A DNA stretch of 64,000 nucleotides, taken from the NCBI RefSeq assembly GCF_000743945.1, contig NZ_CP009238.1, forward strand, positions 248,001 to 312,000. The letters are read 5' to 3'. Below the pieces are notes generated by a model that worked only from the letters and a program-made list of their open reading frames with translations, was not told where the DNA came from and ran no database searches. Positions 45,447 through 55,720 of this stretch are shown here, piece by piece (position 1 is the stretch's first letter; the number at the start of each line of letters is the position of its first letter). Position numbers and translations under genes: made by a program. The stretch is from Basilea psittacipulmonis DSM 24701. GTDB lineage: Bacteria; Pseudomonadota; Gammaproteobacteria; Burkholderiales; Burkholderiaceae_B.

Positions 45447-46710
45447 GATAGTTCCTTACTACCTCGCAAGTGGCTTGGCAAAGTGTTTTGAGATCGCGAT
45501 CACTGATGTTGTAATTTGGCATTAAGTAAACGAGTTTACCAAAGGGCCTTACCCATACCCCTTTTTGAATAAACATAGGAGTTATGTCGTGTAGTGTGAC
45601 GGGTTCTTTTAATTCGATGACACCAATCGCTCCCAAGGCTCTAATGTCTTGAATATAAGGCTTATGCTTTAACACCGATAATTCCTGTTTAAATATGGTT
45701 TCGATATGGTTTACCTTACTTTGCCAATCAGTATTTTGTAATAAATCGATGCTGGCAGCAGCTACGGCACAAGCAAGTGCATTGCCCATAAAGGTGGGGC
45801 CGTGCATGAGAGCGTAAGGAGGTGTTTGACTAATCGTATCGGCGATCTGATGAGAACATAAGGTTGCTGCAAAACTTAAATAACCGCCTGTTAATGCTTT
45901 GCCAATACACATAATGTCGGGCACGATGTCACTGTGTTCGCAAGCAAACCATTTTCCCGTTCGCCCAAAGCCCGTGGCAATTTCATCGACAATCAGTAAG
46001 ACGTTGTATTGCTGACATTGTTGGGCAATGTATTGTAAATACTGTGGCGAATAAAACCACATACCGCCTGCACCTTGGACGATTGGTTCCAAAATGAATG
46101 CAGCTAACTGTGAATGATATGTTTGAAAAAAATGATCAATAGCTGCTTTATCCTGTTGATTAAGAGGCTCATGAAAGCATGAGGTTGGGCGATCTAAAAA
46201 ATACTGAATGGGTAAACGACCTTGATACAGATGATGCATGCCAGTGTCAGGATCACATACGGACATGGGATGCCAAGTATCGCCATGATAACCACCTTTA
46301 ATCGTGCCGAAATGTTTTTTATCTGGATGTTTTTGTTGGTACTGAAGTGCCATTTTCATCGCGACTTCGATACTGACGGAACCTGAATCACTATAGAAAA
46401 CATGAGTCAGCCCTTTTGGAACAATGGATAAAAGACGCTCGGTTAACTTAATCGCCGCAGGATGAGTGAGACCGCCAAACATAATATGAGCAAATTTTTC
46501 TAATTGATTGACGATGGCTTGGTTTAAGGCGGGATGGTTGTATCCATGAATCACGCACCACCAGCTAGACATGCCGTCAATAAGCACTGTGCCGTCCTCT
46601 AAAAAGAGTTGACTATTTCTAGCTTCACTAACACAGTAATTTTCTAATTTTGGATAGATGCCTGAATAAGGGTGCCATATATGTTGTTGATCGATTAATG
46701 TCTGATACAT
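45436..46710 (-). CDS. bioA: Adenosylmethionine-8-amino-7-oxononanoate aminotransferase
   Basis: Class III aminotransferase that forms 7,8-diaminopelargonate using SAM as amino donor. The PLP Lys lies in CIGKALTGGYL and the cofactor Asp in LIVDEIATGFGRTG. IWHPYSG near the N-terminus is the BioA hallmark. The start at 46710 (MYQTLID) is chosen because AAGGAG is seven bases upstream; an in-frame ATG at 46734 would include the ribosome site. It heads the bio operon. A GACAAA/TTTGTC palindrome lies just upstream. Confidence 0.95.
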   Translation of the reverse strand: MYQTLIDQQHIWHPYSGIYPKLENYCVSEARNSQLFLEDGTVLIDGMSSWWCVIHGYNHPALNQAIVNQLEKFAHIMFGGLTHPAAIKLTERLLSIVPKGLTHVFYSDSGSVSIEVAMKMALQYQQKHPDKKHFGTIKGGYHGDTWHPMSVCDPDTGMHHLYQGRLPIQYFLDRPTSCFHEPLNQQDKAAIDHFFQTYHSQLAAFILEPIVQGAGGMWFYSPQYLQYIAQQCQQYNVLLIVDEIATGFGRTGKWFACEHSDIVPDIMCIGKALTGGYLSFAATLCSHQIADTISQTPPYALMHGPTFMGNALACAVAAASIDLLQNTDWQSKVNHIETIFKQELSVLKHKPYIQDIRALGAIGVIELKEPVTLHDITPMFIQKGVWVRPFGKLVYLMPNYNISDRDLKTLCQATCEVVRNYHER

Positions 46711-46725
46711 GAAATAACTCCTTTG

Positions 46726-46740
46726 GACAAACATTTTGTC
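46726..46740. promoter_or_regulatory. Palindrome immediately upstream of the bioA ribosome site
   Basis: GACAAACATTTTGTC is a 6-3-6 inverted repeat beginning 3 bases beyond the AAGGAG of bioA. Its place at the head of the bio operon suggests an operator for a biotin regulator. It does not match the E. coli BirA operator closely. Confidence 0.4.
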
Positions 46741-47113
46741 AAGAAAAAAATAAGAAGTAAAGGATAAGAATGCGGTGCGTTTTTATGCAAAATGCGGTTA
46801 TTTAGATGGTTTTTTGATGATTTTGTATGGTTTTTGATGAGTGTTCGGTGATGTTGAGAAATAGGTGAGATAAGCGTAAAAAATAAACAAAGGATGGGTT
46901 GGTTTGAGAATGAGGAACCGTGCGTGAAATAAAGGGAAGTGGTGGTTTAAGGGGGGAAGCTGTTGAGTCAATCGTCTCGGTCGTTGATGGTGGGGGTGAG
47001 GGTAAAAAAATAGGGTGGTTTGGGAGTGGAAAATATACGTAGTGAGGGGGTATTTTGATAGGAAGGGGCGGAGAATATATTAAAATAATGGGCTTTTAAA
47101 TTTTTCGTTTTTT
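46741..47113. other. Long intergenic stretch with extreme G over C on the plus strand
   Basis: No gene, RNA fold or repeat was recognised between bioA and rsxB. In 46801-47100 a hand count gives about 106 G against 15 C, far from coding composition here. The left part should hold the bio promoter (minus strand) and the right end the rsxB promoter. Confidence 0.7.
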
Positions 47114-47695
47114 ATGTCTCTTACTGAAAAAATTAATGCGATTTTGCCTCAAACCCAATGTACAAAATGTGGGTATGAGGGCTGTTTACCTTATGCTCAG
47201 GCAATGGCTGAACATGAGGCACAGATTAATCGTTGTGTGCCAGGTGGGACTAAAACTATAGAGGCATTATCTCATCTGCTGAATCAGCCTGTTTTGCCCT
47301 TGGATCCCACTTGTGGGGTGGAAAAGCCTTTGGAAGTGGCTTATATTGATGAGAATCATTGTATTGGCTGTACGCTATGTATCCAAGCTTGTCCAGTGGA
47401 TGCGATTATAGGGGTGAATAAATATATGCATACGGTTATTCCCGACCTTTGTTCAGGTTGTGAGCTATGCGTGGCCCCTTGTCCTGTAGATTGTATTTCG
47501 ATGAAACCTGCTTCTCGTGAGTGGACATTTTTAGATGCTCAAGAAGCTAAGCAACGCTATGAACAGCGTCAGCAACGCTTACAAATGCAAGAAGACGTAA
47601 AAGAAGAGGTAAGTGTGCAACAGACCTCAGACGTATTAAAACAAGATCTGATTGCGAAAGCCTTGGCAAAAGCCAGAGCCAGAAGAGCGAAATAA
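47114..47695 (+). CDS. rsxB: RnfB/RsxB-like ferredoxin (RsxB family)
   Basis: Iron-sulfur protein of 193 residues. An N-terminal 4Fe-4S domain (CTKCGYEGC near residues 16-24, with a fourth Cys in NRC) is followed by two ferredoxin motifs, [12 protein letters not shown] and [12 protein letters not shown]. The N-terminal membrane helix of true RnfB is missing, and no rnf/rsx partners are present. Stand-alone RsxB next to nth is common in Betaproteobacteria and may supply electrons to cytosolic enzymes. The C-terminal 40 residues are charged and Ala/Lys-rich. Confidence 0.9.
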   Translation: MSLTEKINAILPQTQCTKCGYEGCLPYAQAMAEHEAQINRCVPGGTKTIEALSHLLNQPVLPLDPTCGVEKPLEVAYIDENHCIGCTLCIQACPVDAIIGVNKYMHTVIPDLCSGCELCVAPCPVDCISMKPASREWTFLDAQEAKQRYEQRQQRLQMQEDVKEEVSVQQTSDVLKQDLIAKALAKARARRAK

Positions 47696-47931
47696 CCCTA
47701 AAACAGGTGCACTTGAACGGTGTTTAAGCTGTTATATTTCCACCCTCTAAAGAACGTTATGTCACAAGCTTGTGCGATGGTGTTGTTTAACAAAGAGTTG
47801 GGGGGCTATTTCAATTTTGACAAAGGCGTTGTGCAGGCGGTATCTTGATACGTCACCAGTTAACAATATATCGCATTAATGGTGGCACAAAGAATGATGG
47901 CTGATATAAAACGATATGTTCAGAACAAAGG

Positions 47932-48576
47932 CTATTTGAACGATAGATTTTTATCACAAAGATCGCTGATACCACAGATATCGCATTTGGCTTTACGAGC
48001 CGTACAAATATAGCGACCGTGTAAGATGAGCCAATGATGAGCATGTAAGAGGTATTCTTTGGGGACGTTTTTTAGTAGCTTTTTTTCGACCTCTAATACA
48101 TTTTTACCAGGAGCAATACCAGTTCGATTAGAAACCCTGAAAATATGGGTATCCACTGCCATCGTCGTTTGTCCAAAGGCGACATTTAAAACGACATTGG
48201 CGGTTTTTCTACCCACGCCAGGTAGGCTTTCTAAGTCTTCCCGAGTATGTGGCACTTCGCCCTGATATTTCTCGATAAGTATTTGACAGGTTTTGATGAC
48301 ATTGGCTGCTTTTGTTTTATATAAGCCAATGCTGCGAATGGCTTGCGTAAACCGTTCTAAGCCCATGTCCAAAAGATCTTGAGGTGTTTTGATAAATGGG
48401 AAAAGAGGATCGGTGGCAATATTAACGGATTTGTCGGTTGCTTGGGCCGACAAAATCACGGCGACCAATAACTGAAAAGTATTGGAATAATGAAGTTCGG
48501 TTTCAGGATGAGGGTTGGCCTGCTGAAACCTTTGGAAAATCAATGTACGTTTTTCTTTGTTCACAATGATTACCAA
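47932..48576 (-). CDS. nth: Endonuclease III (DNA glycosylase/AP lyase)
   Basis: Removes oxidised pyrimidines and cleaves the abasic site. The helix-hairpin-helix with catalytic Lys is LPGVGRKTANV, the catalytic Asp is in VDTHIFRVSNR, and the C-terminal 4Fe-4S site reads C-x6-C-x2-C-x5-C (CTARKAKCDICGISDLC). Length 214 is standard. It overlaps fpr by seven bases and forms an fdxA-fpr-nth run on the minus strand. Confidence 0.95.
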   Translation of the reverse strand: MVIIVNKEKRTLIFQRFQQANPHPETELHYSNTFQLLVAVILSAQATDKSVNIATDPLFPFIKTPQDLLDMGLERFTQAIRSIGLYKTKAANVIKTCQILIEKYQGEVPHTREDLESLPGVGRKTANVVLNVAFGQTTMAVDTHIFRVSNRTGIAPGKNVLEVEKKLLKNVPKEYLLHAHHWLILHGRYICTARKAKCDICGISDLCDKNLSFK

Positions 48577-49328
48577 TATTTTTCAACAGCCAAATTACCC
48601 GGCACCCCTCGGCGTTCTGCCTGAAATCCCATCTCTGAAAGCATCTTGCGGGCTTGGGTCAGCATCTCTGGATTACCACATAGCATGACGCAATCGTGTT
48701 CGGCACGTAATTCTAAACCCGTATGTTTTTTCCAAGCATCCTGTTCAATCATGGTTGTAATGCGAGCTTGTGGGAATGACTGATAGGCCTCACGCGTTAC
48801 CAGTGGCAGATAGGTAAAACGTCCTGCACAGGCGTGTGTCGCATCACGAATCTCGTCTTGATAGCTGAGTTCATTGGCATGACGTACACCATGAACTAAA
48901 ACAACTTGTTCAAAACGTTGCCATGTTTTCTCATCTTTCAAAATGGAAATAAAGGCAGACAATCCTGTTCCTGTGGACATTAGCCAAAGTGTTTTGCCAC
49001 CATTTGGAAAGCGATCTAAGGTTAAAAATCCAAATACCTGCTTGCCGATATATATCGTATCGCCAGATTTAAGTGAAGCAAGTTTCGGGCTAAATGCACC
49101 GTCAGGTACTACGATAGAATAAAACGATAATGCTTGTTCACTAGGGTGGTTCACCATAGAATAAGCACGCCAAATATCAGGTTCTTTTCCTGCTTCACTA
49201 GGCAGTCCTAAACGAGCAAACTGTCCAGGTAAGAATGTCATTTCCTTGGGATAGGTGGTGGTGAGCGTGAATAAATGATTAGGTACCCACCACTTTATAT
49301 CCAGTACTTTTTCGGTATAGTAAGTCAT
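48570..49328 (-). CDS. fpr: Ferredoxin-NADP+ reductase
   Basis: FAD enzyme exchanging electrons between NADPH and ferredoxin. The FAD-binding barrel has RAYSMVNHP and the NADP domain has [13 protein letters not shown] and MLCGNPEML; the C-terminus ends VEKYW, the aromatic end typical of the bacterial subclass. Length 252 is normal. It overlaps fdxA by four bases, which suggests this ferredoxin is its partner. Confidence 0.94.
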   Translation of the reverse strand: MTYYTEKVLDIKWWVPNHLFTLTTTYPKEMTFLPGQFARLGLPSEAGKEPDIWRAYSMVNHPSEQALSFYSIVVPDGAFSPKLASLKSGDTIYIGKQVFGFLTLDRFPNGGKTLWLMSTGTGLSAFISILKDEKTWQRFEQVVLVHGVRHANELSYQDEIRDATHACAGRFTYLPLVTREAYQSFPQARITTMIEQDAWKKHTGLELRAEHDCVMLCGNPEMLTQARKMLSEMGFQAERRGVPGNLAVEKYW

Positions 49329-49651
49329 CCACGATCCAAAAATTGGAGTTTATCTGATTTGCCATTCCATTCGTCCGCATCAGGTAATGGCTCGTGAGCA
49401 CGAGAAATGGGGGCAAATTTAGGGGTGAGTTCTGCGTTAATTTCGATAAATTGTTTTTGGTCACTCGGCAGATCATCTTCTGAATAAATGGCATTAGCGG
49501 GGCATTCTGGTACGCAAACCGCACAGTCAATACATTCATCGGGGTCGATAACTAGGAAGTTAGGACCTTCTTTAAAACAGTCCACAGGACAGACATCCAC
49601 ACAGTCTGTGTATTTACATTTAATACAATTTTCAGTGACGACGTGAGTCAT
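49325..49651 (-). CDS. fdxA: Ferredoxin FdxA (7Fe type)
   Basis: Low-potential ferredoxin of 108 residues. The first motif is [17 protein letters not shown] and the second [12 protein letters not shown]. The extended C-terminal arm (about 45 residues, with [15 protein letters not shown]) is typical of the FdxA family. It leads fdxA-fpr-nth and is divergent from pncB. Confidence 0.95.
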   Translation of the reverse strand: MTHVVTENCIKCKYTDCVDVCPVDCFKEGPNFLVIDPDECIDCAVCVPECPANAIYSEDDLPSDQKQFIEINAELTPKFAPISRAHEPLPDADEWNGKSDKLQFLDRG

Positions 49652-49774
49652 AATAATCTATTTAATATAAGTTAAGGGAATACAAAGGCTATAATTTTAC
49701 CAATTATTTAATAAAAAATGATTGATATAGCTCAGTGTATGATATGGTAATAGAAAAACTAGAGAAGTGACCTT

Positions 49775-50962
49775 ATGATTATTACCTCACTACTGGATAC
49801 GGATTTATATAAGTTTACGATGATGCAGTGCGTATTGCATCAGTTTCCCAGTGCCCAAACAGAGTATCGTTTTAAATGTCGTACGCCAAATGTAAATTTA
49901 CAGCCTTATGTGGATGAGATCCGAGAAGAGATTCATGCCTTATGTCAGTTGTATTTGACGGATGATGAGTTGGATTATTTAAAAGGGTTGCGATTTATTA
50001 AAAGCGATTTTGTGGACTTTTTAAGCTTATTTCACTTATCTGAAAAATACATACGAGTGGAAAAATCTGTTCATGAGGGAGAAATAGATATCTCGGTCAA
50101 AGGCCCATGGCTTCATACTATTTTGTTTGAAATTCCTGTATTGGCTATTGTGAATGAGGTTTATTTCAGAAATCAGTATCCTAATCTTAGTTGGGATGTG
50201 GGACGTGAAAGACTGGCTCAGAAACTCGCTATGGTTCAGGGATGTAAAGAAGTGAAAAACTTCAAATTTGCTGAATATGGTACTAGAAGACGGTTTTCAA
50301 AGGCTTGGCATGAAGAAGTCGTACAGATTCTCAAAAATGATTTTACCCCTGATTTTGTCGGTACCAGTAATGTATATTTTGCGAAAAAATATAATATTTT
50401 GCCTTTGGGGACGATGGCTCATGAGTTTTTACAAGCCTGCCAAGCATTAGGCCCTAGATTACGTGATTCCCAAGTATTTGCTTTGGAAAAATGGGCTGAG
50501 GAATATCGAGGTGATTTGGGTATCGCTTTATCAGATGTTTATGGATTGAAAGCGTTCTTGCGTGATTTTGATATGTTCTTTTGTAAGCTGTTTGATGGAG
50601 CTAGACACGATTCAGGCGATCCTTTGGAGTGGGGAGAACAAATGCTCCAACACTACAAAAAAAATCGCGTCGATCCTAGAACAAAGACTTTGGTTTTTTC
50701 CGATGGTTTGGATTTTCCTAAAGCGTTAGAAATCGCCAGCCGTTTTGAGGGACGTTGTCGCGTGTCTTTTGGAATTGGTACGAATTTAACAAATGATATA
50801 GGCGTGGAACCATTGCAAATGGTCATGAAAATGGTTCGTTGTAATGATCAACCAGTGGCGAAAGTCTCTGATACACCAGAAAAAACGATGTGTGATGATC
50901 CTGCCTATTTGTCTTATTTAAGATATGTCTTTGATTTACCTGATGGAGAACGAGGAGGATAA
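49775..50962 (+). CDS. pncB: Nicotinate phosphoribosyltransferase
   Basis: Salvages nicotinate to NaMN for NAD synthesis. The N-terminal [14 protein letters not shown], the [11 protein letters not shown] motif, the [11 protein letters not shown] segment with PRPP site, and [10 protein letters not shown] are all diagnostic. Length 395 is standard. The RidA gene begins two bases after its stop. Confidence 0.95.
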   Translation: MIITSLLDTDLYKFTMMQCVLHQFPSAQTEYRFKCRTPNVNLQPYVDEIREEIHALCQLYLTDDELDYLKGLRFIKSDFVDFLSLFHLSEKYIRVEKSVHEGEIDISVKGPWLHTILFEIPVLAIVNEVYFRNQYPNLSWDVGRERLAQKLAMVQGCKEVKNFKFAEYGTRRRFSKAWHEEVVQILKNDFTPDFVGTSNVYFAKKYNILPLGTMAHEFLQACQALGPRLRDSQVFALEKWAEEYRGDLGIALSDVYGLKAFLRDFDMFFCKLFDGARHDSGDPLEWGEQMLQHYKKNRVDPRTKTLVFSDGLDFPKALEIASRFEGRCRVSFGIGTNLTNDIGVEPLQMVMKMVRCNDQPVAKVSDTPEKTMCDDPAYLSYLRYVFDLPDGERGG

Positions 50963-50963
50963 G

Positions 50964-51317
50964 ATGAAAGAAATTAAACGCGTGAATGTCGAAGCACGTT
51001 ATTCAGATATGGCGGTGTATAACGGTGTGGCTTATTTAGCAGGTCAAGTGCCTAATGATTTGGACAAAGATATGTATGGCCAAACGCAAGAAGTGCTTGA
51101 AATGGTGGATCAGCTATTAGCTATCGCGGGTAGTGATAAAGATCGCATTCTAATGGCTCAGTTATTTATTGCTGATATAAATGACATTTCAGAAATGAAT
51201 CGAGCTTGGGACGAATGGGTTTCAAAAACGAATGCTCCCCCAAGAGCGACGGTTGAAGCGAAATTAGCGAATCCTAAATATAAAGTAGAGATTGTGGTCA
51301 CCGCTGCATTAAAGTAA
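50964..51317 (+). CDS. RidA/YjgF/Rid family protein
   Basis: Small trimeric-fold protein of 117 residues. The substrate-binding Arg is in PPRATVEAKL and the opening VYNGVAYLAGQVPND fits the Rid family. RidA proper hydrolyses reactive enamines from PLP enzymes such as IlvA, present in this window; other Rid subfamilies have different or no activity, so no symbol is assigned. The start at 50964 follows AGGAGG by six bases. Confidence 0.88.
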   Translation: MKEIKRVNVEARYSDMAVYNGVAYLAGQVPNDLDKDMYGQTQEVLEMVDQLLAIAGSDKDRILMAQLFIADINDISEMNRAWDEWVSKTNAPPRATVEAKLANPKYKVEIVVTAALK

Positions 51318-51333
51318 TGTTTGAAGGAAAATC

Positions 51334-53607
51334 ATGGCTGAGTTATCAGAAAATCAAGTTTACGATAAACACTGGTTAGATAGCTTAACTCAGCATTTCA
51401 GTGCACAAGATAAAGATCTTGTTGCTCGCTGTGCGAGTTGGGTCAATGAAGTTTTAGATAAAGATGATGTGATGCCTACGGGCGAAAATCGTTTTGCTCA
51501 TGGAAAGGGAACGACATCGCTTTTGTCCATGCTACAACTTGATGCGACAACGATTGTTTCGGCGATGTTGACGGCCTTACCCATAGAACAATTAGAAAGC
51601 GGTGCGTTTAAACAAGAGATTATCAATCGTTTTGGATTGGATGTCGCCCAGTTAGTAAATGGTACCTGTGGATTAATTGCCATTAGCTTAAAGTCGCGTG
51701 AACAGCATAAAATCATGGACGAGGCTGAACAGCAAGAGATGTTACGTAAGTTATTGTTAGCGATGGCAACAGATTTACGTATTGTATTAATGCGACTTTG
51801 CTCCAGATTACAAACATTGAGATGGTATGCGGCTAGCAAACATCCTTGTCCGACAGATTTGTCATTGGAAACCAGAGGCGTTTATGCACCTTTGGCCAAT
51901 CGTTTAGGAATATGGCAAATCAAATGGGAGTTAGAAGACTTATCGTTTCGTTTTTTAGAACCTGATATTTACAAAGAGATTGCTAAAAAATTAGAAGTCA
52001 AACGAATCGAACGGGAAGGTCGTGTTAATCAAATGATTGCACAGATTCAGCAATCACTGCAAGAATTAAAGATTCAAGCAGAAGTCGTAGGGCGAGCCAA
52101 GCATATTTATAGTATCTACAATAAGATGCGTAACAAACATCTAAATTTTGAGCAGTTGTATGATTTACAGGCGTTGCGTGTGATTGTGGATACTGAGAGT
52201 GAATGTTATAGCGTGTTGTCATTCGTGCATACTCGCTGGACTCCAGTGATCAAAGAATATGATGACTATATCGCACGTCCCAAACCGAATGGCTATCGTT
52301 CATTACATACGGTGATTAAAGATGACGATGGTTTTGTGTATGAGGTCCAAATTCGTACGCAGGAGATGCATAATTTTGCTGAATGTGGCATGGCGGCACA
52401 TTGGCGTTATAAGGAAGCAGGGGCCAAAGGCGGTCAAGTCAGTGCCTCTAGTTTTTATGATCGACAAGTTGCTTGGATGCGAGAGTTGATTGCTTGGCGA
52501 CAAGAAGTAGGGGTAGCCAATAGCCCTGAAGATACCGCGAGACTGGCACAAAAAGAACAGGCTTTATTAGATTCCAAAAAAGAATTAAACGAGCTATCCG
52601 CCGCGGGACAGCATAAAAAAATCTATGTATTGACACCTCAAGCAAAAGTCATCGAACTGACATCGGGCAGTACGCCTATTGATTTTGCTTATGCGTTGCA
52701 TACGGATTTAGGACACCGATGCCGTGGTGCCAAGGTCAATGGGCATATGGTGCCATTAAGCACAAAATTACAAACAGGACAAACCGTTGAGATTATTGCG
52801 GCTAAAACAGGTGGACCGTCGCGAGATTGGTTGAATCCAGAGTTAGGGTATTTGGCAGCACCTCGATCTAAAGTAAAGGTTAGAAACTGGTTTAATGCGA
52901 TTGAATTACAAAACCGCATCACCACGGGTCAAGAGATGTTGGAAAAAGAATTGCAACGTTTGGGCAAAACAGCGACTAATCTTGAACAACTGGCGGCTAA
53001 GTTTGGATTGACACGAGCTGATGACTTGTTTATTGCGATTGCCAAAGAAGACATTAGCTTGCGACAAATTTCACAATCTTTTTCTGCAACGTCTGATGAG
53101 TCAGATGAGTTACCCAGTTTGGTGGGAAAAAGAGGGGTTAATGTTGCAAACGTCACTAAAACGGGTAAAAGCGGTGTATTAGTGGTGGGCGTTGATTCTT
53201 TATTAACCCAGTTGGCAGGCTGTTGTCATCCCGCTCCGCCTGATGAAATCGGAGGGTTTATTACGATGGGGCGAGGTGTATCGATTCATCGTGTGGACTG
53301 TTCTCACTTTAAAGAACTTAAAAGAGTGCATCAAGAGCGTATTGTTGAAGTGGATTGGGGCTATACGGGTGATAATTTTTATCCCGTCAGTTTAAAGTTG
53401 ATCGCTCAGGATAGAAACGGATTGTTGCGTGATGTTTCAGAATTGTTTGCACGACTAAAATTAAACGTTATTGCGGTCAATACTTGGACCAAAAAAGGGG
53501 TTGCGAACTTAGTGTTTACGATAGAAGTGAATACCGCCCAACAGCTACAAAAAGCGATTAGTAGTTTGTCAGAAGTGGAGGGAGTGCATTCAGCACAGCG
53601 TATTTAA
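51334..53607 (+). CDS. relA: RelA-type (p)ppGpp synthetase
   Basis: Long RelA/SpoT homologue of 757 residues. The N-terminal HD region (about 45-150) has lost the HDVVEDT hydrolase motif (here TALPIEQ), so ppGpp hydrolysis is not expected. The synthetase domain (about 245-355) has PKPNGYRSLHTV and EVQIRT and the EXDD motif E308-Y-D-D311 of RelA enzymes. TGS (about 430-490) and C-terminal ACT (about 685-757) domains follow. It is expected to respond to uncharged tRNA on the ribosome. SpoT must lie elsewhere. Confidence 0.93.
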   Translation: MAELSENQVYDKHWLDSLTQHFSAQDKDLVARCASWVNEVLDKDDVMPTGENRFAHGKGTTSLLSMLQLDATTIVSAMLTALPIEQLESGAFKQEIINRFGLDVAQLVNGTCGLIAISLKSREQHKIMDEAEQQEMLRKLLLAMATDLRIVLMRLCSRLQTLRWYAASKHPCPTDLSLETRGVYAPLANRLGIWQIKWELEDLSFRFLEPDIYKEIAKKLEVKRIEREGRVNQMIAQIQQSLQELKIQAEVVGRAKHIYSIYNKMRNKHLNFEQLYDLQALRVIVDTESECYSVLSFVHTRWTPVIKEYDDYIARPKPNGYRSLHTVIKDDDGFVYEVQIRTQEMHNFAECGMAAHWRYKEAGAKGGQVSASSFYDRQVAWMRELIAWRQEVGVANSPEDTARLAQKEQALLDSKKELNELSAAGQHKKIYVLTPQAKVIELTSGSTPIDFAYALHTDLGHRCRGAKVNGHMVPLSTKLQTGQTVEIIAAKTGGPSRDWLNPELGYLAAPRSKVKVRNWFNAIELQNRITTGQEMLEKELQRLGKTATNLEQLAAKFGLTRADDLFIAIAKEDISLRQISQSFSATSDESDELPSLVGKRGVNVANVTKTGKSGVLVVGVDSLLTQLAGCCHPAPPDEIGGFITMGRGVSIHRVDCSHFKELKRVHQERIVEVDWGYTGDNFYPVSLKLIAQDRNGLLRDVSELFARLKLNVIAVNTWTKKGVANLVFTIEVNTAQQLQKAISSLSEVEGVHSAQRI

Positions 53608-53673
53608 GTCATCAGTGTGGGTGGCATGAACATGGTAAAATTTCAAGATTGATTAAGTAAAAGGAGCGATTCT

Positions 53674-54870
53674 TTGGATTCGACATTACCAGATAAACGA
53701 GGGCATTTTGGTCCTTTTGGCGGTACTTTTGTTGCAGAGACGTTGATGTACGCCATTCAAGAACTAAAAGAAGCCTTTGATCAATACAAAAATGATCCTG
53801 ATTTCATGGAGGAATTCGCCCATGAAATGAAACATTATGTAGGCCGTCCTAGTCCTATTTATCATGCAAAACGTTGGTCGGATATTTTAGGTGGAGCACA
53901 GATTTGGTTTAAACGAGAAGATCTCAATCATACAGGTGCTCATAAGGTAAATAACTGTATTGGCCAGATTTTATTGGCAAAGCGAATGGGCAAAAAACGC
54001 ATTATCGCAGAGACGGGGGCAGGTCAACATGGTGTGGCAACGGCAACCGTCGCGGCTCGATATGGTTTAGAATGCGTGATTTTTATGGGTGAAGAAGATG
54101 TCAGAAGACAAGCCCTAAACGTTTATCGCATGAAATTATTGGGTGCAAAAGTCATTGCGGTCACTTCTGGTTCCAGAACGCTAAAAGACGCGATGAATGA
54201 GGCTTTACGCGATTGGGTAACGAATATTGATCATACATATTACCTGATTGGAACCGTGGCAGGCCCTCACCCCTATCCTGAATTAGTGCGTCATTTCCAA
54301 AAAATCATTGGTGAAGAATGTTTAGAGCAAATGCCCAAAGATGCAGGTAAACAGCCAGATTATGTGGTGGCTGCTGTTGGCGGGGGATCGAATGCAATGG
54401 GTATTTTTGCTCCTTATATTCCTCATCAGTCTGTTGCTTTAATTGGTGTAGAAGCAGCTGGTGCGGGGATTGAAACGGGTAAACATGCTGCTGCTATCGG
54501 TGCGGGCAAGATTGGTGTGCTACATGGCAATCGTACATATTTGCTTTATGACGAGAATGGACAAATTACTGAAGCTCATTCTATTTCAGCGGGGTTGGAC
54601 TACCCTGGCGTAGGACCTGAACACGCTTGGTTAAATTATTCGGGACGAGCCAAATATGAATCAATCCGTGATGATGAGGCGTTGCAGGCATTTCACGATT
54701 GTTGTCGATATGAGGGCATTATGCCTGCCTTAGAATCGTCGCATGCTTTGGCTTATGCGAGTAAGTTGGCACCTACTTTGGATAAAGATAAGATTATTCT
54801 AGTGTGTTTGTCAGGTCGCGGTGACAAAGATATACACACAGTGGCTGAACACAGCCATATTAAATTATAA
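53674..54870 (+). CDS. trpB: Tryptophan synthase beta chain (TTG start)
   Basis: PLP enzyme condensing indole and serine to tryptophan. The PLP Lys91 is in HTGAHKVNN, and the phosphate loop GGGSNAMG is intact. Length 398 is standard. The start is TTG: AAGGAG (53661-53666) stands seven bases before TTG 53674, and no ATG lies near in frame. It begins a trpB-trpA-accD run; trpF is not directly upstream. Confidence 0.95.
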   Translation: MDSTLPDKRGHFGPFGGTFVAETLMYAIQELKEAFDQYKNDPDFMEEFAHEMKHYVGRPSPIYHAKRWSDILGGAQIWFKREDLNHTGAHKVNNCIGQILLAKRMGKKRIIAETGAGQHGVATATVAARYGLECVIFMGEEDVRRQALNVYRMKLLGAKVIAVTSGSRTLKDAMNEALRDWVTNIDHTYYLIGTVAGPHPYPELVRHFQKIIGEECLEQMPKDAGKQPDYVVAAVGGGSNAMGIFAPYIPHQSVALIGVEAAGAGIETGKHAAAIGAGKIGVLHGNRTYLLYDENGQITEAHSISAGLDYPGVGPEHAWLNYSGRAKYESIRDDEALQAFHDCCRYEGIMPALESSHALAYASKLAPTLDKDKIILVCLSGRGDKDIHTVAEHSHIKL

Positions 54871-54881
54871 GGAAAAACATA

Positions 54882-55718
54882 ATGAGTGATGGTGTTTCTC
54901 CCAGAATTGATCAGGCTTTTGCTGAATGTCGTGCTCAGAAAAAAGCAGCATTGATTCCTTATATCTGTGCCGGTGATCCTGACCCCAGTATGACGGTATC
55001 ATTGATGCATGCTTTGGTAAAAGGTGGGGCGGATGTGATTGAATTAGGCGTTCCATTTTCTGATCCCGCTGCTGATGGGCCGACGATTCAGTTAGCCTCA
55101 GAACGTGCGATTAAAAAGGGCACATCTTTGATTAAAACTTTAGAGATGGTCAAAGCTTTTCGCCAATCGAATACCCGAACGCCCGTTGTTCTAATGGGGT
55201 ATGGTAATCCGATAGAGGCAATGGGGCATGTTCAGTTTGCACAAAAGGCTCAAGAATCAGGCGTGGACGGTGTTTTAATCGTTGATTTTCCGCCTGAAGA
55301 ATATGATGAGTTTGAAAAAGAGCTTAAAAATAGACAAATTTCTCCGATCTTTTTGCTTGCACCGACTTCAAATGAAGCACGCATGAAAGAAATTGCTAAA
55401 ATAGCGTCAGGTTATATTTATTATGTTTCATTAAAAGGGGTGACTGGTTCAGGCACGCTGGATACAAACGAAGTGAAACAACGCGTGGAATTGATTAAGC
55501 AGCATGTTGGTCATATTCCAGTGGGTGTGGGCTTTGGTATCAAAGATGCCGAAAGTGCCAAAGCGATTGCATCAGTTGCCGATGCAGTGGTTATTGGTAG
55601 TAAACTTATTCAAGTTATTGAGTCGGCGATGAATTCGCCAGAGTCATCTGTGTCGAAAGTATGTGATGCGGCAAGCTCATTCTTATCAGAAATTAATGCC
55701 GCTTTAATAGGAAAATAG
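54882..55718 (+). CDS. trpA: Tryptophan synthase alpha chain
   Basis: Cleaves indole-3-glycerol phosphate to indole. The catalytic Glu and Asp lie in [14 protein letters not shown], and the C-terminal phosphate site is [10 protein letters not shown]. Length 278 fits the family. It is 11 bases after trpB with AAGGA before the ATG, and two bases ahead of accD. Confidence 0.95.
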   Translation: MSDGVSPRIDQAFAECRAQKKAALIPYICAGDPDPSMTVSLMHALVKGGADVIELGVPFSDPAADGPTIQLASERAIKKGTSLIKTLEMVKAFRQSNTRTPVVLMGYGNPIEAMGHVQFAQKAQESGVDGVLIVDFPPEEYDEFEKELKNRQISPIFLLAPTSNEARMKEIAKIASGYIYYVSLKGVTGSGTLDTNEVKQRVELIKQHVGHIPVGVGFGIKDAESAKAIASVADAVVIGSKLIQVIESAMNSPESSVSKVCDAASSFLSEINAALIGK

Positions 55719-55720
55719 AT

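Noticed and set aside
46711..46734. Upstream in-frame start for bioA at 46734
   Set aside because: It would place the AAGGAG ribosome site and the palindrome inside the coding region and has no site of its own.
47114..47695. Rnf/Rsx electron-transport complex
   Set aside because: Only an RsxB-like ferredoxin is present, without its membrane anchor and without rnfACDGE.
47764..47775. Perfect 12-base palindrome CACAAGCTTGTG
   Set aside because: Isolated, not next to a gene start, and short enough to occur by chance in a window of this size.
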